The notes under the pieces: model-generated
What the model was told of the DNA's origin: nothing
The model's database searches: none
The model's input: only the letters and a program-made list of their open reading frames with translations
Source: Collinsella sp. TM09-10AT
GTDB taxonomy: Bacteria > Actinomycetota > Coriobacteriia > Coriobacteriales > Coriobacteriaceae
Direction of reading: 5' to 3'
Assembly (NCBI RefSeq): GCF_003436275.1
Contig: NZ_QSOP01000018.1
Span: forward strand, 1 to 48,714
DNA length: 48,714 nt
Position numbers and translations under genes: made by a program
Shown: one piece after another, positions 1-8,803 of the stretch
How positions within the stretch are numbered: position 1 is the stretch's first letter
Layout: every line of letters starts with the position of its first letter

Positions 1-53
1 TACCGCCTCGCGGTGACATCGTTTTTATGTCAACCTTGGTCTAACAGAGCCAA

Positions 54-101
54 TAAAAAAGGCCGCCTAGGACCAAACAATACGTCCTAGGCGGCTTTTT
101 T
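54..101 (-). terminator. Rho-independent terminator of the VanZ gene
   Basis: On the minus strand, GCCGCCTAGGAC and GTCCTAGGCGGC form a perfect 12-bp stem around a 10-nt loop, followed by CTTTTTTATT. The 5' arm contains the last codons and the TAG stop of the VanZ-like gene. The A-run on the other flank makes it potentially bidirectional. Confidence 0.85.
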
Positions 102-536
102 GGCGCGCATCAGCGGCCGTAAGAGATATCGGAGCACAACGCCCGTTGCCGCTCCGCAGCAGTCGATCATCACATCGGTGATCATGCCGGCGCGTCCCGG
201 CACAAAGAGCTGAATCGTCTCGTCGATCGAAGGAATCAGCAGCAGGAACACCGCCGTGGGCAGCAGCACGTCAAAGGTGCGCCGGCCCTCAAAATCAAAG
301 GCGTGCGTTGCCAAGATGCCGAGCACCATATACTCGGTAAAATGCGCGCATTTGCGAACAACAAAGTTGGTCACCCATTCATATGGAAGTCCCACGCTGT
401 GCAGGAAACCGCGGATAGCTTCCATGACCGTTAGGCTCAGCGAGCCCGACCCCGAGCCGGGAACCAGCGAATTGCCCCAGATCAAGAGCGCCATCAGGCA
501 GGTCACGACCGCCCATTTTCGATTGATCTTAACCAT
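87..536 (-). CDS. VanZ family membrane protein
   Basis: This is a 149-residue protein of the VanZ family, small membrane proteins named after the teicoplanin-resistance accessory gene; their biochemical activity is unknown. It shows about four hydrophobic segments (near 8-22, 55-78, 88-105 and 120-140). The family signatures are present: a first helix ending in WGNSL, the RKCAHFTEY stretch at about 62-70, and the DETIQLFVPGR block at about 105-115. Length is typical. The start ATG lies 7 nt after the stop of the upstream membrane protein gene, with GGAGG about 12 nt before it inside that gene's end, so the two are probably cotranscribed. A terminator hairpin overlaps the stop. Whether it affects glycopeptide sensitivity cannot be judged from sequence. 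Confidence 0.85.
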   Translation of the reverse strand: MVKINRKWAVVTCLMALLIWGNSLVPGSGSGSLSLTVMEAIRGFLHSVGLPYEWVTNFVVRKCAHFTEYMVLGILATHAFDFEGRRTFDVLLPTAVFLLLIPSIDETIQLFVPGRAGMITDVMIDCCGAATGVVLRYLLRPLMRAKKAA

Positions 537-543
537 GCAGAAG

Positions 544-1944
544 TTATGCCTCCGCGCGGAGCGGCGCGAAGCTGGCGGTACCGCCCTCGATAACGCTCAG
601 ATAGGCACGGCCCGTACGCTTGGCGGTAGAGGACTGCAGGCGCTCGATCTCTTCCTCGAGGATCTGATTGACGCGCTCGTGACGACGGTTTTCCATAATG
701 CCGGCGGCAATAGCCTCGGCCCGCTCGATGCTCTCGCGCGAGATACGGGCAGTATCCTCGGGGAACACAGCGCTGTGACGGCCGACATAGGCGGGGGCAG
801 CAGGCTGAGGGGCAGCGACGGGAGCGGGGGCTGCAACAGGAGCAGGCTCGTCAATCTCATCCAGAATCGCAGTGGCGGCGGCCCACATGTCCTCGTGGCC
901 CGAGTAATCGGCCATGGGGACATCAACCTCGAGCGAGGCGTCCGGAAGGTCGCCGGTGTCGATGCGATCTTGGGCATCAATCGATGCGGTGATGGCTGCA
1001 GGCTCATCGAGGTCATCGAGATCGATGTCCGCGGCACCGGAAATGATAGGCATGCTGGCGAGGTTTGCGTTGTACGGCGCAGCCTCAGCCGCCTGCTGCT
1101 GGGCAGGAGCGCCCCAAAGCGAGCTTTCGGCGGCACGGCGGGCGGCAACGGCCTCCTCGTCCGCGGTCATGGCTTCATCAACGTACGAATTATCGGCAGA
1201 AACGTTCGCGTCCGCCGAGGTAGCGCTGTAGGCGTTATTGGCTGCCGCGTTGGCAACGAGTGCCACAAAAGCCGCCGTGCTGCCCGCAGGGGCGGCCTGG
1301 GAGCCCGACACGGCACGCGCCGCGGCGGCGATGTCGTCGCGATTGAAGGAGCCGGTCTGCCCGCCGTTGGTGAGCTCGTCGATGGCGACTTGATAGACGT
1401 CGCGCGAGCGCGCAGGGTCGCAGCTCACCGGCGAATCGTCGTCGAGCATGCTGTCGATCATGGACCAAGCCTCGGCCTCGTCCATAGCATCTGCGGCACG
1501 AGCAATGGTAGGAACACCATCGTCGGCATGACGGCGCTGGAACGCACCAGTCAGGCCGGAAAGGAATGCCGAGTTAGACTGCTCCGACTGAGCCTGAGAA
1601 GCAGAAGTCGCAGCGTAAGGAGTCGCATCCTGCTGCTGAGCTGGAATCGAGGCGGTCTTGAACTCGCTTTGATGCTGATTGAGATTGGCGGCACCGCCCA
1701 TGGCATCGGGCTGGAACAGACGCTCTTCACGCTGCGCACGATACTCGGAGATACCCAGCGAGGCGGCATAGATACCCACGCCCGCCACCGCGCCCACGGC
1801 GAAGGGAACTGCACCCGCCACGACCGTCTCGTTCACCGACGAAAACGGCAGCGTCGCGGCATACATAACCACGGGAGCGGCAAGGCCGATCCCACACGAA
1901 AGTCCGGCAAGGACTGCTCGTTGTGTTGCATCAGAAGAAGCCAT
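544..1944 (-). CDS. Alanine-rich membrane protein of unknown function
   Basis: I do not recognise a named family for this 466-residue protein. The chosen ATG has GGGGAG 5 nt upstream; a longer reading frame exists but lacks such a site. Two hydrophobic segments near the N-terminus (about 9-30 and 38-60) suggest a membrane hairpin, followed by roughly 400 mostly polar, Ala/Asp/Glu/Gln-rich residues with low-complexity Pro-Ala runs (about residues 370-395). The last 70 residues are more regular: a charged amphipathic segment (RAEAIAAGIMENRRHERVNQ, then a Glu-rich stretch) predicts a coiled coil. It precedes the VanZ-like gene by 7 nt in a likely operon. A role at the cell envelope is only an inference from the topology. 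Confidence 0.7.
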   Translation of the reverse strand: MASSDATQRAVLAGLSCGIGLAAPVVMYAATLPFSSVNETVVAGAVPFAVGAVAGVGIYAASLGISEYRAQREERLFQPDAMGGAANLNQHQSEFKTASIPAQQQDATPYAATSASQAQSEQSNSAFLSGLTGAFQRRHADDGVPTIARAADAMDEAEAWSMIDSMLDDDSPVSCDPARSRDVYQVAIDELTNGGQTGSFNRDDIAAAARAVSGSQAAPAGSTAAFVALVANAAANNAYSATSADANVSADNSYVDEAMTADEEAVAARRAAESSLWGAPAQQQAAEAAPYNANLASMPIISGAADIDLDDLDEPAAITASIDAQDRIDTGDLPDASLEVDVPMADYSGHEDMWAAATAILDEIDEPAPVAAPAPVAAPQPAAPAYVGRHSAVFPEDTARISRESIERAEAIAAGIMENRRHERVNQILEEEIERLQSSTAKRTGRAYLSVIEGGTASFAPLRAEA

Positions 1945-2188
1945 GAGCTCTCCCCATCTTCCAGCACCCAAATCGCATCATTCAGTTGGCTGCGCGAGAG
2001 AAGATGAAGCGGGGCTATGCCCCAAAGCAACGGTATATGGTTCGTTTCATCTGCGTTTTCCGTCGCGAAGCTTAAAAGCTATTATGCGAAACCGCCCTGC
2101 CGATTGCAAGCGACGATGTCGGATTGAAACGGGAAACCTGCTGCTCGTCGGTCTTACGGTCAAAAATAAGCGCGGAGCGGCGCTACGG

Positions 2189-2219
2189 AAAAGGGCCGAG
2201 GCTCAAAGCCCCGACCCTC
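2189..2219 (-). terminator. Likely terminator after rho
   Basis: Downstream of the rho stop, the minus strand reads AGGGTCGGGGC, a short loop, GCCTCGGCCCT and then TTTTCC. The stem contains G-T wobbles. The rest of the roughly 310-base gap between rho and the preceding minus-strand gene (1945-2257) shows no convincing gene. Confidence 0.6.
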
Positions 2220-2257
2220 TATCGCATTGATGACTATCGCTGCGCGTGGATGACAAC

Positions 2258-4804
2258 CTAGAACGTCTGCTCGTAGTCGCTGTGTTTTTTGGCCGAACGC
2301 ACCAGGAACTCCTGGTTGGTGTTGGTGCCCTTAAGACCCTTGATAAACGATGCGGCTGCGCGCTCGGTGTTGTTCATGCCGGCAAGAATGCGACGCAGAC
2401 CAAAGACAAACGGACGCATCTGCTCGTCGACCAACAGGTCCTCGTTACGCGTACCGGAGGCAACGGGGTCGATAGCCGGGAAGATGCGGCGGTCGGCCAG
2501 GTCGCGGTCGAGCTTAAGCTCCATGTTGCCGGTGCCCTTGAACTCCTCAAAGATGACTTCGTCCATCTTGGAACCGGTGTCGATGAGGGCAGAGGCCAGG
2601 ATGGTAAGCGAGCCACCGTTCTCGATATTGCGGGCTGCACCCAGGAAGCGCTTGGGCGGATATAGGGCCGCCGAATCGACGCCGCCCGAAAGGATGCGGC
2701 CCGAGGCGGGCGCCGCCAAGTTGTAGGCGCGGGCGAGGCGCGTGATGGAGTCGAGCACCACCACGACGTCGCCACCCAGCTCTACGATGCGCTTGGCGCG
2801 CTCGATGACGAGCTCTGCCACGCGGGTGTGGTTGTCGGCAGGCATATCGAAGGTCGACGCCACAACCTCGCCCTTGATGGAACGCTGCATATCGGTGACC
2901 TCTTCGGGGCGCTCGTCGACGAGCAGGCAGATGAGGTGCACCTCGGGGTTGTTAATCGAGATAGACTGGCAGATCTTCTTGAGGATCGTGGTCTTGCCGG
3001 CCTTGGGCGGGGACACGATCAGGCCGCGCTGGCCCTTGCCGATCGGTGACACGATGTCGATGGCGCGGCCGGTAATAGAGTCCTTGCCGTGCTCCATGCG
3101 CAGCGGCTCGTTGGGATAGACCGGGGTGAGGTCGCTGAACTTGGGACGGTTGCGAATCTGCTCGGGGTCCAGACCGTTGACGGTCGTGATTTTGGCGAGG
3201 CCGGCGCGCTTGTCGCCGCCGCGCGAAGGACGCAGCGAGCCCTCGATGACGTCGCCCGTGCGCAGGCGCGCGGAGCGGATGAGGTAGGCGGGCACGAAGG
3301 CGTCGTCGTTGGACTTCATGTAGCCATGGGCGTGGATGATGCCGGAGCTGTCCGGGCGAATCTGCAGAATGCCCTTGATGTCGCGGAAGCCCTCGGCCTT
3401 CGCAGCGGTGACGTAGATTTCCTCGACGAGCTCGGCCTTCTTCTTGCCGGTCGTCTCGATCTCGAACTCCTTAGCCTTCTCGCGCAGCTCAGCGACCTTC
3501 ATGGCCGCGAGTTCCTCGCGCGAAAGCGTGGGCTCGGTGGGAGCGGCATTACGCTCCTTGTTGCGCTGTTTGCGATCGCGCTGGCGGTTGCGACGGTCGT
3601 TGTTGCGGTCGTCCTTACGCTCGTTGCGCTCGTCGTTGCGCTTGTGCTGGCGACGGTTGGGACGAGCGCCGTCTTCGCCCTCAGCGGGGGCGGCACCATC
3701 GGTTGCGGCGGTGCCAACATTGGCCGCGGCGGCGTCATTGGCCTCGGCGCCAGAATCAACCTGCGCTTCGACATCCTGCTGCTCGGACGCCTTGGCCTTA
3801 ACGGACTTCTTACGACCGCGCTTGGGCTTCTCGGACGCAGGCTGTTCGACGTCCTGGGCCTTGGCGACATCAGTCGACGCATCGGCGGTCGTCTCGGCAG
3901 AATCCTCGGACGCACCCTTCTTGGCAGCCTTGGCCTTGGACGTGCGCTTAGCAGCAGTACGACGGCTGCGACCGGGACGGACGTCGGCGGGCTCGGCATC
4001 GGCGGGAGCGGCCTCGGAAGTCGTAGCATCCTGGACGGGTGCATCGGCAGCGGTTGCAGACTCGGCGGTCGCCGCAGCATCCCGAGCGGCGGCGGCTGCT
4101 GCTGCGGCCTTCTCTGCCTCGACAAAGGCCTTGGGCTTGCGACCGCGACGGTGCGGGCGCAAAGCCGGATCGACAACGGGAACTTCGTTGGCCTCGACAG
4201 GCGCAGCGGGCTCAACAGGCAATGTGCCCTCCCCTGCCGCGGAACGGACCGAAGCCTCAGTGAGCTCGGGGGCTACCTGTTCCGCAACTTGCTCGGCCTT
4301 AGCAGCCGTGCGGCGGCGTGTGCGCGGTGCCGGCTTCTCGGTCGGCAGGTCGGCGGCAGGGGTCTCGATGGCGGCAGGCGTCTCGGGCACAGACGGAGCT
4401 GCAAGCTCGGTCAGAGCCGCGGCCTCGCGCTCGGCAGCACGACGGCGGGCGCGCACCACCTGAGCCTCGCTAATCTGCGCCAACGCACGTGCCTGCGCGA
4501 CCTCATCGGAAATCGGCGCCGAGGAGTCAGCTGCAACGGTGCGCTTGGCGCGCGTCGTGCGCGTGGTACGGCGCTTGGGCTTGGTGACCTCCTCGCCGTC
4601 AGCGGCAGGCTTGGCCGTGCGGCGCGCGAGCTTGGGCTTTGCCGGAGCAGCCTCCTCACCAGTTGCAGGCGCAGGCGTCGAAGCAGCCTTAGGCGTCTCG
4701 GGAGCCGAGGCTTGCGCGGGCGCCGCGACCTGGTCCGACGCAACCGGTGCAGCGGGAGCGGCTTGCGTCGTCGTTATTTCGTTTTCTTGCTGTTGATCAG
4801 ACAC
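2258..4804 (-). CDS. rho: Transcription termination factor Rho with long disordered N-terminal extension
   Basis: Rho is the hexameric RNA-dependent ATPase that ends transcription at untranslated C-rich sites. The conserved part starts late: Rho_N domain at about 427-465, cold-shock RNA-binding domain at about 476-540, then the RecA-like motor with P-loop SPPKAGKT (598-605), Walker B VVVVLDS (680-686) and RILSGGVD (703-710). Residues 1-420 form a low-complexity extension rich in Ala, Glu, Lys and Pro with many RR/KR clusters and an extremely basic Arg/Asn/Asp tract at 383-419. At 848 residues it is about twice E. coli Rho. Insertions in this region are known in actinobacterial Rho proteins, but this one is long. 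The start codon is GTG with only a weak ribosome site, so the exact N-terminus is uncertain. It appears monocistronic, with a hairpin after the stop. Confidence 0.97.
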   Translation of the reverse strand: MSDQQQENEITTTQAAPAAPVASDQVAAPAQASAPETPKAASTPAPATGEEAAPAKPKLARRTAKPAADGEEVTKPKRRTTRTTRAKRTVAADSSAPISDEVAQARALAQISEAQVVRARRRAAEREAAALTELAAPSVPETPAAIETPAADLPTEKPAPRTRRRTAAKAEQVAEQVAPELTEASVRSAAGEGTLPVEPAAPVEANEVPVVDPALRPHRRGRKPKAFVEAEKAAAAAAAARDAAATAESATAADAPVQDATTSEAAPADAEPADVRPGRSRRTAAKRTSKAKAAKKGASEDSAETTADASTDVAKAQDVEQPASEKPKRGRKKSVKAKASEQQDVEAQVDSGAEANDAAAANVGTAATDGAAPAEGEDGARPNRRQHKRNDERNERKDDRNNDRRNRQRDRKQRNKERNAAPTEPTLSREELAAMKVAELREKAKEFEIETTGKKKAELVEEIYVTAAKAEGFRDIKGILQIRPDSSGIIHAHGYMKSNDDAFVPAYLIRSARLRTGDVIEGSLRPSRGGDKRAGLAKITTVNGLDPEQIRNRPKFSDLTPVYPNEPLRMEHGKDSITGRAIDIVSPIGKGQRGLIVSPPKAGKTTILKKICQSISINNPEVHLICLLVDERPEEVTDMQRSIKGEVVASTFDMPADNHTRVAELVIERAKRIVELGGDVVVVLDSITRLARAYNLAAPASGRILSGGVDSAALYPPKRFLGAARNIENGGSLTILASALIDTGSKMDEVIFEEFKGTGNMELKLDRDLADRRIFPAIDPVASGTRNEDLLVDEQMRPFVFGLRRILAGMNNTERAAASFIKGLKGTNTNQEFLVRSAKKHSDYEQTF

Positions 4805-5059
4805 AGTGTTTGCTCAACTTTCTTTTCAAGCCCTGTGATCACATGCTCCCTGCATAAACCTTCAGGGCGGCTAAACAGTCTAGTTCCGTTCAAAACGACG
4901 GACATCATTGATCTGTATCGAGATGATTGCGTCAACTACGCAGCGTTAGTGTAACACAACCGCCGCCACCTGCAACTTAGTCATTGGGGGCGTTCTTAAA
5001 CGACTAGTCAAAAGGGACACTCTTTGGTCTACCACCCACAAATCAGACTGCCTCCGCAA

Positions 5060-5209
5060 AAACTATGGCGGTTTACTACGACGAATCGATCAACCGCGAC
5101 CACTCCGAAACATGTTGAACTAAAACCGCAGGTAGATGCCTTGCGCTTTTTTGCGAAAAGCCAGCGTGGTTGGAAATTCCCAATTCATCGTAGTAAACCG
5201 GCATAGTTT
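5060..5209. repeat. Long inverted-repeat hairpin element (copy 1)
   Basis: The arms at 5060-5086 and 5183-5209 are 27-nt inverted repeats with two mismatches (left arm contains GGTTTACTACGACGAAT). They enclose about 96 bases including TAAAACCGCAGGT at 5121-5133. The same 13-mer occurs, inverted, inside the hairpin element at 26099-26221. It lies in the 529-base gap between rho and argS, which otherwise holds the rho upstream region and the argS terminator. No transposase is encoded, so a non-autonomous mobile or REP-like element is the best guess. Confidence 0.7.
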
Positions 5210-5254
5210 CGTATTTCCAGCAGTTCCAAATTCGTCAATACGTCGGCATTTGCG

Positions 5255-5288
5255 AAAAAAGCCCGACCTCCGTGGGAGATCGGGCTTA
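5255..5288 (-). terminator. Rho-independent terminator of argS
   Basis: On the minus strand, AAGCCCGATCTCCC and its partner ending in TCGGGCTT form a stem followed by six T residues. It lies about 45 nt after the argS stop. Confidence 0.85.
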
Positions 5289-5333
5289 TAGGGCTCAGTT
5301 AAACCAAACCTACACGGTCAAATGACCCGCAGG

Positions 5334-7187
5334 TTACATCTGCTCGGGCGCGGAAACGCCAACGAGGGTGAGCACCAGGGCGAGCGTCACGCGGACGGCA
5401 TCGCAAGCGGCCAGACGGGCACGCGAAAGCTCGGGGTCGACGGGACGGCCCTCGCTCGGCAGCACCTGGCAGGCAGCGTAGAAGCTGTGGAAGTCACCGG
5501 CGAGTTCCTCGGCAAAGTGGGTCAGACGGAACGGGGCGCGATCGCGAGCACAGCTGGCGATCAGGTCGGTGAGCTCGTTGAGCTTGCGCGAAAGGGCGAG
5601 CTCGGTCGGGTCGGTCAGCAGCGAGTAATCGACGTTCTCACCGATGGCCTTGGCGGCAACGGCCTTCATGCCCATCTCGTTGGCCTGCTCGGCGGTAACG
5701 TCGGCGGCACGGCGCAGGATGGAGCACACGCGGGCGTGAGCATACTGCACGTAATAGACCGGGTTGGAGTTGTCGCGCTTCTTAACGGCCTCGATGTCGA
5801 AGTCGACCATCTGGTTGGAGCTCTTGGAGATGAGCGTGTAGCGAGCGGCATCGGAGCCGACCTCGTCGACGAGCTCCTGCAGGGTCACCATGGTGCCCTT
5901 GCGCTTGGACATACGGACGGGCTTGCCGTTACGCAGCAGGTTGACGAGCTGGCCCAGTAGAACCTCGAACTTGCCGGGGTAACCCAGAGCGTCGCAGACG
6001 CAGCGGACGCGCTCGATGTAACCGTGGTGGTCGGCGCCCCAGATGTCGATGACGTGGTCGACGCGCTGGAACTTATCCCAGTGATAGGCGACGTCGGAGG
6101 CGAAGTAGGTGTACTCGCCGTCGGACTTGATCAGGACGCGGTCCTTGTCGTCGCCCAGATCGGTGGAGCGGAACCACAGGGCGCCGTCCTTGGTGTAGAG
6201 GTAGCCCATCTTGTCGAGCTTCTCAAAAGCGCGGTCGACGGCGGAGGTGCCGGCGGTCTCGCCCTCGGTGTCCTTCACATACAGCGAGCGCTCGGAGTAC
6301 CAACGGTCAAAGTCGCAGTTGACGGCGTGGCAGAGGTCGCGCATGTTGTCGACCATCTTCACGTAGCCGCGCTCACGGAAGCTCTCCATACGCTCCTGCG
6401 GATCGGCGTCGACCCACTTGTCGCCGTCGGTGCGCCAGAACTCGGCGGCCTCGTCGATGATGTAGTCGCCGCCGTAAGAGTCCTTGCCCAAGGTCTCGGC
6501 AAAGTTGTCCTGATACGGATGGGTCTCGGGGTGCTCGTCGTTCTCGTCGGCAACAAAGGCGTCACGGTCGGCGATCAGCAGCTTGTGAGCCTCGTCGATA
6601 TCAACGCCCTGCTTGGCGATGATGTCGGCAAGCTGCATATAGCGCGTGCTGATGGAGTTGCCGAAGGTGTTCATCTGAGAGCCGTGGTCATTGATGTAGA
6701 ACTCACGCTGGATCTCATAGCCGGCGTGGTCCATAACGCGGCAGAGCGAATCGCCCAGCGCGGCCCAGCGGCCGTGGCCGATGTGCATGGGGCCGACGGG
6801 GTTGGCGGAAACGAACTCGACCTGGGTCTTCAGGCCACCACCGACGTTGGACTTAGCGAAGTCCATGCCCTTCTCGCGAGCCTCGCCAAAGATGGCATTC
6901 TTGACGGCAACGGAGAGGTAGAAGTTGATGAAGCCGGGGCCTGCGATCTCGACCTTCTCGATCGCGGGGTCCTCGGGCATATGGGCAACGATGACCTCGG
7001 CGATCTTGCGCGGGGCGCAGTGGGCCAGCTTGGCGGACTTCAGGGCCATGGTAGAGGTCCACTCGCCATGAGAAGTGTCAGCCGGTCGCTCGATAGCGCA
7101 ATCGTCAAGTTCAAATGCGGAAAGGTCGCCGGCCTCCTGGGCCGCAGCAAGCGCAGCGCGTACCAGCTCTTCAATCTTCTCGGGCAT
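5334..7187 (-). CDS. argS: Arginyl-tRNA synthetase
   Basis: Class I synthetase that charges tRNA-Arg in the cytoplasm. The 617-residue protein has the N-terminal Arg-tRNA synthetase domain, the HIGH signature at 135-138 in NPVGPMHIGHGRW, the KMSKS-like VRMSKRKG motif, and a C-terminal anticodon-binding (DALR) domain with SRARLAACDAVRVTLA near the end. Length is normal for a slightly enlarged bacterial ArgS. The start chosen is the ATG at 7187, preceded by AGGAGG four bases upstream; an in-frame extension of 30 codons lacks this site. It is divergent from the CarD-like gene, with about 340 bases between them that should hold both promoters, and ends in a strong terminator. Confidence 0.97.
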   Translation of the reverse strand: MPEKIEELVRAALAAAQEAGDLSAFELDDCAIERPADTSHGEWTSTMALKSAKLAHCAPRKIAEVIVAHMPEDPAIEKVEIAGPGFINFYLSVAVKNAIFGEAREKGMDFAKSNVGGGLKTQVEFVSANPVGPMHIGHGRWAALGDSLCRVMDHAGYEIQREFYINDHGSQMNTFGNSISTRYMQLADIIAKQGVDIDEAHKLLIADRDAFVADENDEHPETHPYQDNFAETLGKDSYGGDYIIDEAAEFWRTDGDKWVDADPQERMESFRERGYVKMVDNMRDLCHAVNCDFDRWYSERSLYVKDTEGETAGTSAVDRAFEKLDKMGYLYTKDGALWFRSTDLGDDKDRVLIKSDGEYTYFASDVAYHWDKFQRVDHVIDIWGADHHGYIERVRCVCDALGYPGKFEVLLGQLVNLLRNGKPVRMSKRKGTMVTLQELVDEVGSDAARYTLISKSSNQMVDFDIEAVKKRDNSNPVYYVQYAHARVCSILRRAADVTAEQANEMGMKAVAAKAIGENVDYSLLTDPTELALSRKLNELTDLIASCARDRAPFRLTHFAEELAGDFHSFYAACQVLPSEGRPVDPELSRARLAACDAVRVTLALVLTLVGVSAPEQM

Positions 7188-7529
7188 AGATCCTCCTTGT
7201 GTTAAAGCCCCCGAGCTCTTGGTCACTCGTAGGGCAAAAGCCAGAGTTTGTAGCACTTTATCACAAGCGACGGGCACTGTCGCAGGGTAAAGCTAATAGA
7301 TATTGCATATGCACAAAAATGACTACAGCTTGCATGGAGTCACTCAAAGATGCCGGTCTGCCTGCAGATTATGCAGGCGTTGAAAATGCATAAAGGTGTG
7401 AATGAGCTGCGTCTGTTATCGAATACTCTTACCTATCAGAATTGTGTGCTTTTCCTGCATAAAGTAAGGGTTTGCGCACGTCAGCGTGTTATTCTAGACA
7501 TACGTAAATTCGTATAAGTTGGAGGTAGC

Positions 7530-8015
7530 ATGTTCTCAATCGGTCAACACGTCATTCATCCGGGTCAGGGAGTCTGCACCGTCGTCGGTTTTAGGGACGA
7601 CACGCCGCAGCCCATGCTGTTGCTCGAGACCAAGCAGGGACATGCGCAGACGATCCTCATGTACCCCGTGGCGCAGGCCGATCGTTTGCATGCCGCCATC
7701 TCCCAGCAAGATGCCGAGCACCTGCTGAGCCACTATGACGAGCTGGAGTGCGACACCTTTACCGAGCGTAACAGCTCGCTTGAGGAGACGCACTTTAAGC
7801 AGCAGCTCAAGCTGGGCGCGCCCGAGACGGTCCGCGTGGCAAAGACCATGATGCACCGCATTCGCCAGGCCGAGGAAGCTGATAAAAAGCCCAGCTCTTA
7901 CTACATGCGCGTACTCAAGGAGGCCAAGCGCCGCTCCATTGAGGAGTTCGCCGTGGCCCTGGGCGTCACCGAAGAGGACGCCGAAGCCCGCCTAGCCCAA
8001 GCCGCCCTCAACTAA
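7530..8015 (+). CDS. CarD family transcriptional regulator
   Basis: The protein is 161 residues. The N-terminal 60 residues match the CarD/TRCF RNA-polymerase interaction domain, with the signature FSIGQHVIHPGQGVCTV at 2-18. The remaining helical part (about 65-160) is the length expected for the CarD DNA-binding module. CarD-type proteins bind the polymerase beta subunit and stabilise open promoter complexes, affecting rRNA and housekeeping transcription. GGAGG lies 4 nt before the ATG. The gene is followed at once by a copy of the 40-bp palindrome that probably terminates it. Compared with mycobacterial CarD the sequence is divergent in the second domain, so the family is secure but functional equivalence is not. 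Confidence 0.9.
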   Translation: MFSIGQHVIHPGQGVCTVVGFRDDTPQPMLLLETKQGHAQTILMYPVAQADRLHAAISQQDAEHLLSHYDELECDTFTERNSSLEETHFKQQLKLGAPETVRVAKTMMHRIRQAEEADKKPSSYYMRVLKEAKRRSIEEFAVALGVTEEDAEARLAQAALN

Positions 8016-8027
8016 CCCATCCGCGCC

Positions 8028-8071
8028 AAAAACCACCACAAAGGGGACAGGCACCTTTGTGGTGGTTTTTT
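8028..8071 (+). repeat. 40-bp dispersed palindrome, copy a; acts as terminator
   Basis: AACCACCACAAAGG and CCTTTGTGGTGGTT form a perfect 14-bp stem around loop GGACAGGCA, with an A-run before and a T-run after. It follows the CarD-like gene. Six further copies occur in this window. Confidence 0.85.
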
Positions 8072-8132
8072 CGTTCTAGTCGTTCTAGTAGTATTCATTC
8101 TTAGCGATACCTACGAGCACAAGGAGCCTCTT

Positions 8133-8732
8133 ATGGCAGAGCCACTTACCGCCGGAATCACCCGCGACCGTGCGTTCGAACTGCTCAACGAGCACAACAA
8201 GGACCCGTTCCACATCACCCATGGCGAAACGGTCGAGGGCACCATGCGCTACTTTGCGCGCGAGTTCGACCCCGAGAACGAGGAGTTTTGGGGCATCGTC
8301 GGCCTGCTGCACGACCTGGATTGGGAGGAGCATGAGGATGACCCCATGAACCACACCATCTATGCGGCCGAGATCCTCGAGGGCGAGGGCGCCTCTCCCG
8401 AGCTCATTCGCGCCATCCAGACGCACACGTCCGATTTCAACACCTCGCTGCCCAAGCCCGAACTGCAGATGGAAAAGATACTGTTCGCCTGCGACGAGCT
8501 CACCGGCCTGATCGGAGCCGCCGTCGTCATGCGCCCGAGCAAGAGCGTCATGGACTTTACGACCAAGTCGCTCAAGAAGAAGTTCAAGGACAAGCGCTTT
8601 GCCGCCGGCTGCTCGCGTGACGTGATTTCGCAGGGCGCCGAGATGCTGGGCTGGGAGCTTCCCGAGCTCTTCGACCGTACCATCGCGGCCATGCAATCCT
8701 TCGCTCCCGATCGCGACACCTTCCAGGCCTAA
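8133..8732 (+). CDS. HD domain phosphohydrolase
   Basis: This 199-residue cytoplasmic protein belongs to the HD superfamily of metal-dependent phosphohydrolases. An upstream His (FHITHGETV, about 25-33) and the HD pair in LLHDLDWEEHEDD (about 67-79) supply metal ligands, with further conserved His at IQTHTSDFN (about 94-102). It resembles the stand-alone HDIG-type proteins often annotated only as hydrolases; the substrate is unknown. Start supported by AAGGAG 6 nt upstream. It stands between two copies of the 40-bp palindrome, which isolate it transcriptionally from the CarD-like gene and from the convergent proA. Confidence 0.85.
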   Translation: MAEPLTAGITRDRAFELLNEHNKDPFHITHGETVEGTMRYFAREFDPENEEFWGIVGLLHDLDWEEHEDDPMNHTIYAAEILEGEGASPELIRAIQTHTSDFNTSLPKPELQMEKILFACDELTGLIGAAVVMRPSKSVMDFTTKSLKKKFKDKRFAAGCSRDVISQGAEMLGWELPELFDRTIAAMQSFAPDRDTFQA

Positions 8733-8749
8733 CCGCCCACGCCACCTAT

Positions 8750-8789
8750 AACCACCGCAAAGGGGACAGGCGCCTTTGTGGTGGTTTTT
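8750..8789. repeat. 40-bp dispersed palindrome, copy b; between convergent genes
   Basis: It has the same stem as copy a with two compensable changes (ACCACCGCAAAGG ... CCTTTGTGGTGGT and loop GGACAGGCG). It sits between the stops of the HD protein gene and proA and could terminate both. Confidence 0.8.
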
Positions 8790-8803
8790 CGTTTGCAACA
8801 GGT

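Noticed and set aside
256..2007. A long plus-strand open frame opposite the VanZ and membrane-protein genes
   Set aside because: It is a high-GC antisense shadow. The minus-strand frames have ribosome sites and protein features, and the plus-strand translation is Arg/Gly-rich without domains.
3089..4954. A 600-codon plus-strand frame opposite rho
   Set aside because: It mirrors the codon bias of the rho extension; the translation is repetitive Leu/Gly/Arg and has no start signal.
5024..5206. A plus-strand frame of about 60 codons in the rho-argS gap
   Set aside because: It coincides with the inverted-repeat element, has no ribosome site and no recognisable protein features.
6024..7205. A long plus-strand frame opposite argS
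   Set aside because: This is an antisense shadow of a clearly conserved synthetase gene.
7460..7529. Possible -10 boxes (TATTCT, TATAAG) before the CarD-like gene
   Set aside because: No properly spaced -35 could be found; the promoter surely lies here but cannot be fixed.
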